A stretch of DNA of 64,000 nt from Dehalococcoidales bacterium (lineage in GTDB: Bacteria; Chloroflexota; Dehalococcoidia; Dehalococcoidales; UBA5760). The first letter of the stretch is position 1; each line of letters starts with the position of its first letter. The notes under the pieces were generated by a model. It was not told where the DNA came from. It was given only the letters and a program-made list of their open reading frames with translations, and searched no databases. The DNA is taken from assembly GCA_028716225.1 (NCBI GenBank), contig JAQUQE010000008.1, positions 1 through 64,000 on the forward strand, read 5' to 3'. Below, one piece after another: positions 52,890 through 61,995 of this stretch. Both the position numbers and the translations under genes were made by a program.

Positions 52890-55097
52890 TTAGTCCAGTA
52901 TCGACTCCATGTTCAGGGCAGGGTGTTCCTTCTCCTGAAGGAAGGGGAGAATCTCTTCTTCCGTACAGCCCACCGTTTCGTCGGCGATCCTGTCAAACAG
53001 GTCGGGAACACCGAGCTCATCGGCCCTGGCCCGGATACGTTCGCGAAGCTCTTCCTTGAGCATCTTAGGCATCCAGACCATCCTCAACAGGCCGCCATCG
53101 GCACTTATGAACTTTCTCTGGCAGATATTATACTTGCCATGACCGATAAAACCGGGGGTGCTGATGCCACCGCCGATAGTCCCGGCCAGGGTAGTAAACT
53201 TCATCCCGCAGGGGGTCATCCCGGTGAACTCCCGGTTTACCGTCATTACGCCATTGCACAGGGGCAGGACGGCAGCGACACACTCACAGCACCCACAGGT
53301 AGTCCACGGATCATTGACGATACTGTACATGCAGTAGTGGTCCAGGTTACCGCGGGAAGCCTTGTAGATGAAATCGTTAACCCCCTGCCACATCCCTAAC
53401 TTGGTGTCAAGAGCCTCACCCTTCTCTATCGGCTGGTTGGGCCCGGTAGGGTTAATCTCAAAAGCGGCTTTACAGTCCATCCAGTTGTAAGAACCGCAGA
53501 GGCCAGTCTTCTCCGGGGTAATGACACAGACATGACTGGGAGCGAACGACTGACAGAGCAAGCAGGAGTAATAGGTATCCGTAGTCTCATCGGTCATCCC
53601 CTCAATCCGGGCATCCCTGGCGGCATATATTGCCTTTGACTGCTCCAATACCTGCCTTACTCCGTCCTCATCGGTGTAGAGCTTGACCTGCAGCTTATCG
53701 AATATACGTCCGAAGCTCTGGTGCAGCTTGGCATGGAGCAAAGAACCGATATGACCTATCTTGAAGCCCTTTTCCTTGGCCGTGTTGCTAATGCGCATCC
53801 AGGCAATGTCCCGCTGCCCGCTGTGCCATACTCCCTGCGCATAATTAACCAGGTGATGGATCTGGCGTTCCAGGATTGGTTCGTAGTCCTCCTGGAGCTC
53901 CCTGCCGGCAACCTCAACGACAATCGCCAGCGGTAGAGTACCACCCGGCTCGACATCGTCTATATCGGGACCGATCACCTCAACCTTACCATCTTCTACT
54001 TCGTCCATCCGCCGTGAGGTTACCAGTTCAACCATCGGAGACCGGTTGCCACCCATCTCCAGATAGAACTCACCCTTGCGTATACGCTCACCCTCGAAGG
54101 CAGGCCCGAAGGCTACCGGGATGGGTACCTCGGCAACACTGGTCTTCAGTCCCCTTACCTCCACTGCCTTAGCTACGATATTATCATGCGGGATATTAGA
54201 GACAACGTGCTCATAGGTACAGATACCGGTGGGCAAAATCTCGGGTATCGGGGTGTCGGCAATGGTGGGGAACCCCCAGTTGACCGCTCCCACCGCATTA
54301 GCATACCACTCATCGGTAACGTAACCCATCGGCATGACGAAGGAAAAGACCCGGTCTTTATTATAGATAAGTATCTTCCTGAAATCACCGGGCTCAACAC
54401 CGCCGAAGGAAAGAGCAACCCTGGTAGCAAAGCCCATGGCAAACACGGCCGAGGTGATATCGGGTCCGAAGGAAACCAGTCGGGTCGGCCACCCGATCTG
54501 TACGCCGGCCTGCAACAGCTGCTCGGCAAACCCCTGACCGTTGTACCGGCCGACCATAAAAACATAGAGGTTCTTCTCCTGAAGCTCCTGGGCCACCTTC
54601 TTGGCTATCTCCGCATTAGGTGCCGCGCCGACGATAGCGGCAAAGCCGGGGGCAGTACCATCAACAAACTCGACTCCCCGCTTCCTCAGAATAATGTCAT
54701 CGGCAGTCCCCAGCCAGATGGTACTCCCGGTGACATCTTCCTGCCTGGTGTAAAAATCGGGCTGCTCCAGATACCTGATTGCCTCGATGATTTCCTCAGC
54801 GAAGAAGGTGGCCATGCCGGCATCAAGCGCCGGCGCCAGATAGGGTAGAGCATGCTCTTCTCTTACCGGCGGCGGCAGCAGAGAGCGACATCTTTCCAGT
54901 ACCGGCCCGGCGTCACCCAGCTTCTCCACCTTAAGTCCCAGTATTCCGTAGATTACCGGCAGATAGTAGGCGGTATCGGGAAAGCCTATCGGCTCATTAG
55001 CTCCCCACTTATCCATTGCCTCCCGCCACTTCTGATTAGCCTGTCCTACAATCTTGTGGGCTCCGCGGATAGCAGCTGATGCGATTATCTTCGACAC
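52890..55097 (-). CDS. acsB: acetyl-CoA synthase (A-cluster subunit)
   Basis: 735 aa, full length relative to the Moorella enzyme (729). All A-cluster ligands are present: YSCLLCQSFAPSHVCVITPE gives C512, C515 and C524; TGLCGSYNWMDC gives C534; TTCGCCECV gives C601 and C603, matching Moorella C506, C509, C518, C528, C595 and C597 at a constant +6 offset. The gating Phe (F518) is kept, and the N-terminal domain that docks on CODH is also present. The enzyme assembles acetyl-CoA from methyl, CO and CoA (or cleaves it). Located directly after the CooS-like gene (33 bp). Confidence 0.95.
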   Translation of the reverse strand: MSKIIASAAIRGAHKIVGQANQKWREAMDKWGANEPIGFPDTAYYLPVIYGILGLKVEKLGDAGPVLERCRSLLPPPVREEHALPYLAPALDAGMATFFAEEIIEAIRYLEQPDFYTRQEDVTGSTIWLGTADDIILRKRGVEFVDGTAPGFAAIVGAAPNAEIAKKVAQELQEKNLYVFMVGRYNGQGFAEQLLQAGVQIGWPTRLVSFGPDITSAVFAMGFATRVALSFGGVEPGDFRKILIYNKDRVFSFVMPMGYVTDEWYANAVGAVNWGFPTIADTPIPEILPTGICTYEHVVSNIPHDNIVAKAVEVRGLKTSVAEVPIPVAFGPAFEGERIRKGEFYLEMGGNRSPMVELVTSRRMDEVEDGKVEVIGPDIDDVEPGGTLPLAIVVEVAGRELQEDYEPILERQIHHLVNYAQGVWHSGQRDIAWMRISNTAKEKGFKIGHIGSLLHAKLHQSFGRIFDKLQVKLYTDEDGVRQVLEQSKAIYAARDARIEGMTDETTDTYYSCLLCQSFAPSHVCVITPEKTGLCGSYNWMDCKAAFEINPTGPNQPIEKGEALDTKLGMWQGVNDFIYKASRGNLDHYCMYSIVNDPWTTCGCCECVAAVLPLCNGVMTVNREFTGMTPCGMKFTTLAGTIGGGISTPGFIGHGKYNICQRKFISADGGLLRMVWMPKMLKEELRERIRARADELGVPDLFDRIADETVGCTEEEILPFLQEKEHPALNMESILD

Positions 55098-55130
55098 TTT
55101 GCTCCCCTTCCCCTCTTGGAATTTTGTCTC

Positions 55131-56897
55131 TCAGGCTGCGTCCAGTTCACGTCTCATATCCATATCATAGAGGATTCTCTCTCTGGCCTTATCGATACCT
55201 AATGCCCTGCGCTTTCGGTCAATATGCTCAATCATCAGTCGAGATGCCCCAATCGGGTCCGGCTCAAACGCCCACATACCACCATAAAGCTTCTCGAAAT
55301 CATTAGATAGGAAATCGGTCATCCCCCGGCTACCCAGAGCCGAGCCGTCTATGCCCAGCACGGTAAATACTCCCGAGCCGACAAAGTACTGACCGATTGA
55401 GGCTGCCGGCTCACTGACCCACTCCAGGTCAGCTCCGGCTACCGGCAGTTCGCTGATATCATCACCCAAACCGCCATCCTTAACCATCATCGTCGCTGCA
55501 ACCAAGATACGGGTATTATCGACATCGGAGCCGAGGTGCAATACCGGTGGAATACCAACAGCTTCGCAGACCGAGGCCAGTCCTTTACCGGCATACTCGG
55601 CAGCCGCTTCAGGCACCATCAGGCCGGCTTCGGCACAGGCTATAGCGCTGAAACCGGTCTGCAAAACCAGGACATCATTTTTGATAAGCTCCTTAACCAG
55701 AACAACGTGAGCGCCATCGGGAGTAACCCGGACACCATCTCCGCCGACAACGCCGGCCACCCCTCTTATCCTGCCGTTAATAATGTTCTCATTCAAAGGG
55801 CGATAAGATGCCCGGAACAGCCCACCCAGAAGGTAATTGATAGTCTCGTGGCTGAAGCCGGCAATAAGGTCAACTTCTCGTCGCGGCACCGGTATACCGG
55901 CATCCCGATTGGTGAAGTTATCAATGGCTATCCGGACAATTTCCCGCGCCGATTCTGCAGCATTATGTCCACTGAATTCAATATGCGGAGCACCTGCAAC
56001 ACGAGCACGGGGATCGGTAGTAATCACCCTGGTGTGGTAGCACCGGGCTACATCGGCCAGACCATGCATAATACACCGGGCATCAACTACTACGGCATCC
56101 AACAATCCGCTCAGAACAGCCAGTTCTTGCTGCAGAACGCTACCGGCAGGAGGTATGCCGTGACGCATTAATACCTCGTCGGCGATGCCGCCCATACCGG
56201 CCAGGTTTATTCCTTTGGCCCCCCTGGACCTGGCGTATTCGATAATATCAGGCTCTTTAATCACCGCTGTCAGCATAACGGCAAGCTCGGGATCGTGCCC
56301 ATTAATAAGCAGATTGACGGCATCCTTCTTAAGAGTGCCGGGGCATATCCTGCCCAGAAAAGGAGCCGGAGTACCGAAGATGACATCCTTTAGCTCAGTG
56401 GCAATCATACTGCCCCCCCAGCCATCAGAAAGCGCGGTCCGAACCGTCTGTTTCAGCAAACTCTTGAAATCCTGGTCGGCCCCCATATCAGTAGAGTGCA
56501 TCGTCGCCGCTACTTCCCTGTCTATGCCGCGCGGGGCAACCCACTGTTTGCGCCAGAGTTCCTGCCGCCTGAGTGGCGCTCGCCTGAGAAACAGGGCTTC
56601 TCCCGCCTGTCCGTCAAACGCCTTCATGACAGCTTCGCCAACATCAATGGCGATTGCCTCACTGCTACGCTCACCGATCTCCACACCGAGTTCCAGAGCC
56701 AGCTGCAGCAGCTTCTGCTCATCCTTTATCCCATAGCCCGGTACCTCATCTCTTGCCACGGCGAGGAACAGCTCAGTAACACTGCGGGCATGATTACCAT
56801 GGGCAGTCGCACCACCGGCAACCATACGAGCAAAATTACCAGCGGCAACAGACTCGGCATTAGCTTTGTTTTCTTTTTCCAATATTTTCCGCCTCAC
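55131..56897 (-). CDS. CooS-family carbon monoxide dehydrogenase homologue lacking cluster ligands
   Basis: 588 aa from a GTG at 56897, 2 nt after the acsD stop. CooS family is clear: TELKDVIFGTPAP, INGHDPELAV, ADEVLMRHGIPPAG, CIMHGLADVARCYHTRVITT, PVLHLGSDVDNTRILVAAT. Compared with C. hydrogenoformans CODH-II, about 60 N-terminal residues holding the B- and D-cluster cysteines are absent. C-cluster ligands: His261 kept (H201), Cys333 kept (C275), but Cys295 is Gly (G236/G237), Cys446 is Gly (G386), Cys476 is Phe (F416), Cys526 is Asp (D458). Lys563 is Pro (P497). Only five cysteines occur in total. A catalytically dead scaffold is the simplest reading; residue equivalences are from memory of the CODH-II sequence. 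Confidence 0.85.
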   Translation of the reverse strand: MRRKILEKENKANAESVAAGNFARMVAGGATAHGNHARSVTELFLAVARDEVPGYGIKDEQKLLQLALELGVEIGERSSEAIAIDVGEAVMKAFDGQAGEALFLRRAPLRRQELWRKQWVAPRGIDREVAATMHSTDMGADQDFKSLLKQTVRTALSDGWGGSMIATELKDVIFGTPAPFLGRICPGTLKKDAVNLLINGHDPELAVMLTAVIKEPDIIEYARSRGAKGINLAGMGGIADEVLMRHGIPPAGSVLQQELAVLSGLLDAVVVDARCIMHGLADVARCYHTRVITTDPRARVAGAPHIEFSGHNAAESAREIVRIAIDNFTNRDAGIPVPRREVDLIAGFSHETINYLLGGLFRASYRPLNENIINGRIRGVAGVVGGDGVRVTPDGAHVVLVKELIKNDVLVLQTGFSAIACAEAGLMVPEAAAEYAGKGLASVCEAVGIPPVLHLGSDVDNTRILVAATMMVKDGGLGDDISELPVAGADLEWVSEPAASIGQYFVGSGVFTVLGIDGSALGSRGMTDFLSNDFEKLYGGMWAFEPDPIGASRLMIEHIDRKRRALGIDKARERILYDMDMRRELDAA

Positions 56898-56899
56898 AA

Positions 56900-57847
56900 T
56901 TATGATATCGTAAGCTCAGCCATCATCTCCCGAACCAACCTGATTGCTTCGGGGTGTCTCATAATTATCACATCGCCACCGGCCAGGAGCAATACCATCG
57001 CCGATATCGCCTCCATCAGGATCCCCCTCTTTTTAGCATTACCCAGTGCCGAAGCTTCTTCATCGGGGGCGTGAGCCTCCCTGGTCTTCCACACCTCTTT
57101 GGCCAGGTTACAGATGATGGGGAACTGCAGTTTTTCATCCTGCTGGGCCAATCCGGCCACCCGCATTCTCTCCATTACCGAATAGCTGTACTCGATGCCA
57201 TAGCCCACACCGCTGGCGGTAGGGTCCATAATAATCTGCTCGTTGGGAACACCGAGATTCCCCAAGAGGATATTAAGCTGCTTGGCCAGGTTGATGTCGA
57301 TGGGCGAAGATGCGATCAGGGTATGCTTATAAGCAATAGCCTGAGCACCGATCTTCTTATAATTCCCTTCCTCGACCGGTCCGATGATCAGGTTCTTCCC
57401 CTGACAGACCTCAGCCACTCTTCTCAACACCCCGGTATCCTTCTCCAGATTGGCGGTACCCCATACGATTAAGGGAACATCAACGGCATCAGCTACCTTT
57501 TTCACCACCTCCGCCGCTTCATCAGCGCCGCGATCCAGGCCGTTGGGATCGGTGCTTTCTAGCTGCAGAGCAACCAGATCCGCTCCATAATCATCGACAC
57601 ATTTTTTCGCCCAGGCCACCGGGTCGCCAGTCACTCCCTCAAAGGGTTCCAGAGCAGCTTCGGCCCAATCCCTCGGCGGCGTATCGTAAACCTCCATAGC
57701 TATTCGGGGCAGCCTGGGCATCTCTCCTTCGAAAAGGTAGAAAGGGTAAGCGGTCTCGCCACCGACAACTACCTGCTTCGCTCCTTTACCAAGGGTGATC
57801 TCCCTTATCCGACCGTTATATATTGTTTTCGGAATTTCGAGAGCCAT
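56900..57847 (-). CDS. acsD: corrinoid iron-sulfur protein, small subunit
   Basis: 315 aa. TIM-barrel type: FYLFEGEMPRLPRIAMEVYD, VALQLESTDPNGLDRG, IIGPVEEGNYKKIGAQAIAY and IIMDPTASGVGYGIEYSYSV match AcsD. It partners AcsC, providing the cobalamin-capping domain. GGAG precedes the ATG by 7 nt. Followed directly by the CooS-like gene. Confidence 0.92.
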   Translation of the reverse strand: MALEIPKTIYNGRIREITLGKGAKQVVVGGETAYPFYLFEGEMPRLPRIAMEVYDTPPRDWAEAALEPFEGVTGDPVAWAKKCVDDYGADLVALQLESTDPNGLDRGADEAAEVVKKVADAVDVPLIVWGTANLEKDTGVLRRVAEVCQGKNLIIGPVEEGNYKKIGAQAIAYKHTLIASSPIDINLAKQLNILLGNLGVPNEQIIMDPTASGVGYGIEYSYSVMERMRVAGLAQQDEKLQFPIICNLAKEVWKTREAHAPDEEASALGNAKKRGILMEAISAMVLLLAGGDVIIMRHPEAIRLVREMMAELTIS

Positions 57848-57852
57848 CGACT

Positions 57853-58133
57853 AACTCCTTTCTCCAGGCCGGCCTTTTTCTCTTCTCACTGCCATACCAG
57901 CCTTTACCGTACAAATATCGCTCGCCAGTCTGTAGATATTTAAGCTTTTTATCACAGTCGTTAAGCTCATTTCACCACAGTTCTATCTATTTTCCATTTT
58001 CCCTCAGGATTACTCACTTAACAGATTGCCCCCAGAATCATTGCCTTCTCTCCATCAGAGACGATTATTCCCTCAATCTAGCATTCCATATCGATCTTCT
58101 TCCCATCCTTAACACCTTCTATACTAAACCTGT
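57853..58133 (-). pseudogene. decayed gene between folD and acsD
   Basis: Protein-like but broken frame: FSIEGVKDGKKIDMEC, TAG, IEGIIVSDGEKAMILGAIC, TAA, NPEGKWKIDRTVVK, then in another frame KLKYLQTGERYLYGKGWYGS. At least two stops and one shift. No start codon; unknown family. A short ORF (57851-57970) in yet another frame is probably a shadow. Confidence 0.45.
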
Positions 58134-59012
58134 CACCAGCTTAGCTGCCTTTACCGTATTCAGCATTAGCATAGTGATGGTCATCGGACCGACACCACCA
58201 GGCACCGGAGTAATTGCTTTGGCCTTTTTCTTCACGGCATCGAAATCCACGTCGCCAACCAAAATATCCTTACCCTCAGCAGTCTTCCCAACCCGGTTAA
58301 CTCCGACATCAATGACTACTACCCCCTCTCTGACCATATCAGCAGTAACAGCTTTAGGCTTACCTACAGCCACTATTATGATATCAGCTCGCTTAGTGTG
58401 AAATAGAACATTTCTGGTTCGGGTATGACAGACGGTAACGGTAGCATTAGCCCCATCACTATTCTGAAGGAGAATATTGGCTATCGGCTTACCGACGATG
58501 TTACTCCGACCAACTACGACCACTTCTGCCCCTTCAAGTTTAACCCCGCTGCGCACCAAAAGTTGCTGTATGCCATGAGGGGTGCAAGGTAGATAATCTG
58601 GCTGGCCGATCATTAGCTTACCCAAATTCATCGGATGGAAACAATCGACATCCTTCTTTGGATTAATGGTATATATGACTTTAGCCTCATTAATATGCTT
58701 AGGCAGCGGTAGCTGTACTAAAATCCCGTGAATATTTGGTGATTCATTAAGTCTACCAATCAAAGCTAAGAGATTCTCTTCACTGGTATCCGTAGACAGA
58801 TCGTACCTTTCGGAATAAATCCCCATAATATTAGAAGTCTTTTCCTTCTGTCCAACGTAGACTTGAGACGCTGGGTCTTCGCCAACTAGAACCGTAGCCA
58901 GTCCTGGGACTAGTCCATGTTTCTCCTTGAGTATAGCTATTTCCGCCTTCAGTTCCTCACGAATTTGCTTAGCAATCTCAGTACCACTAATAATACGTGC
59001 TGACATCTTCAT
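58119..59012 (-). CDS. folD: bifunctional methylenetetrahydrofolate dehydrogenase/cyclohydrolase
   Basis: 297 aa, typical length. Conserved: GLATVLVGEDPASQVYVGQK with the catalytic Lys region (YVGQKEK), HGILVQLPLPKHINEAKVIY, DVDCFHPMNLGKLMIG, VVVGRSNIVGKPIANILLQN and PVPGGVGPMTITMLMLNTVK. It produces 5,10-methylene-THF for MetF. Cytoplasmic. In the C1 operon between cooC and acsD. Confidence 0.95.
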   Translation of the reverse strand: MKMSARIISGTEIAKQIREELKAEIAILKEKHGLVPGLATVLVGEDPASQVYVGQKEKTSNIMGIYSERYDLSTDTSEENLLALIGRLNESPNIHGILVQLPLPKHINEAKVIYTINPKKDVDCFHPMNLGKLMIGQPDYLPCTPHGIQQLLVRSGVKLEGAEVVVVGRSNIVGKPIANILLQNSDGANATVTVCHTRTRNVLFHTKRADIIIVAVGKPKAVTADMVREGVVVIDVGVNRVGKTAEGKDILVGDVDFDAVKKKAKAITPVPGGVGPMTITMLMLNTVKAAKLVTGLV

Positions 59013-59099
59013 CTCCCTTACATTAATTCATATTTACCCTAATTCCAGCTCTAGTCTATCCCTGAAACTCTCAGAACCTGTTTCGTGTCACAACCCAAT

Positions 59100-59855
59100 T
59101 TATCTAAAAAGCTTAGCCATCAAATCATTAACTGCTGTAACCGCTTTGGAAGTACCGGGTAAATCGAGTAACGGCCTTAACTCGACATCGTACTGACACA
59201 CTTCTTCGTCCAGAGGTATCAAGGCCGCCGGTTCGATTGCCAGCCGGAGCAACTCCTTCTGGACGATAGGGGCCAACCGGAGTGGAGCGGGGTTGATTAT
59301 TACCGACTGCCTCTTTACACTGAGTTTTAGCTGGGCGACAATATCCCTGACACGTGCGACAGTGCGCACCCCTTTAACCGTCGGGTTAGCGATAATAAGC
59401 AATTCATCGACATCCTGGGTGGTTCTCCGCGACAGGTGCTCCAACCCCGCCTCATTATCCATAACCACATAGGCATAATTTTCGGCCAGTCTATCCACAA
59501 ACTTCCGTAAGACAAGGTTGGGATAGCAATAGCACCCGGATCCCTCCCCCCTACCCATCGTCACCAGGTCAAGCTTATCGTCTTCGACGATAACCCCGTT
59601 TAACCGGCACTCCAGGTAGGCTTCTTTAGTCATTCCCGGAGGAATTTCTATATTGTCCCTCTGGAACTCATCGAGAATCATACCGACCGTCCTTTTAACC
59701 TCAAGACCCAGACTCTCGCCCAGGTTGGCATTAGGATCAGCATCAATAGCCAGTATCGAACCGGAACCATTCTCCTTGAGGTAACGGATAATCAGACTGG
59801 CTATTGATGTCTTACCGCTGCCGCCTTTTCCCGCCAGAGCTATGGAAAGAGTCAA
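59100..59855 (-). CDS. cooC: nickel-insertion ATPase CooC/AcsF type
   Basis: 251 aa. Deviant Walker A ALAGKGGSGKTSIASLIIRY, then the CooC signature GRGEGSGCYCYPN with C108 and C110 forming the dimer metal site. Switch residues DNEAGLEHLSRRTTQDVDEL are also typical. It matures the Ni site of CODH or ACS; here AcsB is the only cluster-bearing client in the operon. Overlaps the RACo gene by 4 nt. Confidence 0.92.
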   Translation of the reverse strand: MTLSIALAGKGGSGKTSIASLIIRYLKENGSGSILAIDADPNANLGESLGLEVKRTVGMILDEFQRDNIEIPPGMTKEAYLECRLNGVIVEDDKLDLVTMGRGEGSGCYCYPNLVLRKFVDRLAENYAYVVMDNEAGLEHLSRRTTQDVDELLIIANPTVKGVRTVARVRDIVAQLKLSVKRQSVIINPAPLRLAPIVQKELLRLAIEPAALIPLDEEVCQYDVELRPLLDLPGTSKAVTAVNDLMAKLFR

Positions 59856-61840
59856 ACCGTTAACCTCCCCCTCGTTTTCCCGCCCGCCAGTCCGGATAGT
59901 CTCTTGCTTACATTGGGAAACTCATCGGCATTGGTATGGGGTAAGAAGAGAGCAGCGACGTAGTGGTGCATAAAATCGGGACTTTCGCCGAGTTCAAGAC
60001 TGGTCATCATCATGGCTACCCTCCTGGCGTCATCAAGCAGGTCGGTAGAGTAGGAGACCAGCCTGCTCCCGTTCAGAGAACCATTGCCAACAAAGATAAA
60101 CCTATCCCGGGGAATATCGGGAAGGAGGCCGATGGTAATACTCTTCTCAATGTCAATATGACTGCCGAAGGCCCCGGCGATAATTATCTGCTCCAGATCG
60201 GCGCAGGTAATCCCGACACTTCCGGTCAGTGTCTGACAGCCAGCATACATCGCCGCCTTGGCCCGGATGAGATTGTCAATGTCCACTTCGGTAATCACGA
60301 TATCCCTACCGGTCTGGTTCTCTATCGCCCGGGAAAGAACGTATTCGTAACCATCGCTACCTTTTCTAATTCTATCGGTGACCAGGTCGGTGTTGAATTT
60401 GCCGTTGCGGCCGATAACCCCGGCTTCAAGCAGCCCGGCAACAATATTCAGCAGGCCCGAACCGCAGATTCCCTTCGGTTTGACTCCGCCGATAGTATGT
60501 ACCTCCGGCTCCAGATCTGCCAGGCTGATAGCAAAGTCTTCAATCGCTCCGCTGGTGGCTATCATACCGTGCTTGATACCACCGCCTTCAAAAGCAGGAC
60601 CGGCCGAGCAGGCAGCGGTTACCATCCATTCCGAATTACCGATCACTATCTCGCCGTTGGTGCCGATGTCCATATAGAGAGTAAGCCTCTCCCGCTGGTG
60701 GATCCCGGCCGCCACCACTCCTGAGACAATATCACCGCCGACATAGCTGGCTACGGAAGGAAAGACGAAAATATGGACATGCTTTGCCGCGTTAATACCC
60801 AGTGACCTTGCCTTCACCGGAGGGAAAAAGCTGGCCGCCGGGGTATAAGGGGCTAACCTGATATATTTAGGATTGATGCCGAGCAGGATATGGGTCATTG
60901 TGGTATTACCGGCGATGGTCACATGCCCGATGTCTGCCGCCCTGACCTGGCTCCGGGCCGAAAGATCGTCGATAACCTGATTGATAGTAGCCACCACAGC
61001 CTGCTGCAGCTTTTTAAGACCGCCCGGTTTCAGACAGTAGGAGATGCGGGTAATAACATCTGCTCCGTAGTCCACCTGTCCGTTGTAGGCCATACCTTCG
61101 GTAATGACCTCACCCCGGCTCAGATCCAGCAGCTGCCCGCAGACGGTAGTCGTCCCGATGTCAAACGCCAGTGAGAAGTACCTCTGGCTGGTGTTTCCCG
61201 GTTCTATGTTTATTATCGTGGGCTTACGCTTATCGGCTTTCGTCTTGACCGCCTTGACCAGAGTTGTCGCAGTAACATGGTAGTTTTTCTTGCGCAGAAC
61301 CGAAGGCAGTTTCCTTACCACATCAAGGGCTACTCCGGTATGATTAAGGCTGCACTGCTTCTTTAAGCCTCTCAACAAACGGGACAGGTCCGAGGTATTA
61401 TCCGCCGAGGTCGGTGGCGGCAGTTCAAGATAACACTTGCTTAGGGGCGGATTAAATCTCCAACCGGTAGCGATCGCCTCAGCAGGCCCTACTCTACCCC
61501 CCGTCATCTTTACTTCCCGGTTTACTACCGCGGTCTCCAGCCTTGACTCTACCGGAACATTAACAATCAAATCGGTGAGCACCCTGCTCCGGCAAGCCTG
61601 CCGGATACCCTGCTGCCACTCTTCCGGAGAGAGCTTCTCACTACGACTACTCTCCACCTCACCGCTTTCAATCCGTACCTTACAGGTGCCACAGACACCG
61701 GCTCCTCCGCAAGAGGCGATGACACGCACGCCGGCATCAACAGCCGTCTGGAGCAGGTTAGCCCCCCTCTCCACGACAATGCTAACATTATCGGGCTCAA
61801 AACGAACCTTTACCTTCTTGTAAGCACTACCTTCCTTCAT
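59852..61840 (-). CDS. reductive activator of corrinoid iron-sulfur protein (RACo-type)
   Basis: 662 aa. N-terminal plant-type 2Fe-2S domain with C44, C50, C53 and C83 (ASCGGAGVCGTCKVRIESG), a linker, then an ASKHA ATPase domain (FDIGTTTVCGQLLDLS, MDIGTNGEIVIGNSEWMVTA and VGITCADLEQIIIAGAFGSH). It reduces inactive Co(II) corrinoid to Co(I) with ATP, keeping AcsCD active. First gene of the C1 operon. Confidence 0.9.
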   Translation of the reverse strand: MKEGSAYKKVKVRFEPDNVSIVVERGANLLQTAVDAGVRVIASCGGAGVCGTCKVRIESGEVESSRSEKLSPEEWQQGIRQACRSRVLTDLIVNVPVESRLETAVVNREVKMTGGRVGPAEAIATGWRFNPPLSKCYLELPPPTSADNTSDLSRLLRGLKKQCSLNHTGVALDVVRKLPSVLRKKNYHVTATTLVKAVKTKADKRKPTIINIEPGNTSQRYFSLAFDIGTTTVCGQLLDLSRGEVITEGMAYNGQVDYGADVITRISYCLKPGGLKKLQQAVVATINQVIDDLSARSQVRAADIGHVTIAGNTTMTHILLGINPKYIRLAPYTPAASFFPPVKARSLGINAAKHVHIFVFPSVASYVGGDIVSGVVAAGIHQRERLTLYMDIGTNGEIVIGNSEWMVTAACSAGPAFEGGGIKHGMIATSGAIEDFAISLADLEPEVHTIGGVKPKGICGSGLLNIVAGLLEAGVIGRNGKFNTDLVTDRIRKGSDGYEYVLSRAIENQTGRDIVITEVDIDNLIRAKAAMYAGCQTLTGSVGITCADLEQIIIAGAFGSHIDIEKSITIGLLPDIPRDRFIFVGNGSLNGSRLVSYSTDLLDDARRVAMMMTSLELGESPDFMHHYVAALFLPHTNADEFPNVSKRLSGLAGGKTRGRLTV

Positions 61841-61995
61841 CTAACTCCGATGTTATACTGCCATAAAGCAGTCCTAAATTCCTTTCACAGGATATACAAC
61901 CTGTAATCTGCTCGCCCACCATATAGATCCAATTTAGCCAATGACTACTGCTATCATGGTATGAGACTAGGCAAGATTACTGGTTAGAGGTTAAT

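Noticed and set aside
57851-57970. 39-codon ORF (MSLTTVIKS...) just before acsD
   Set aside because: Weak ribosome site, and another frame of the same DNA fits the decayed gene between folD and acsD.
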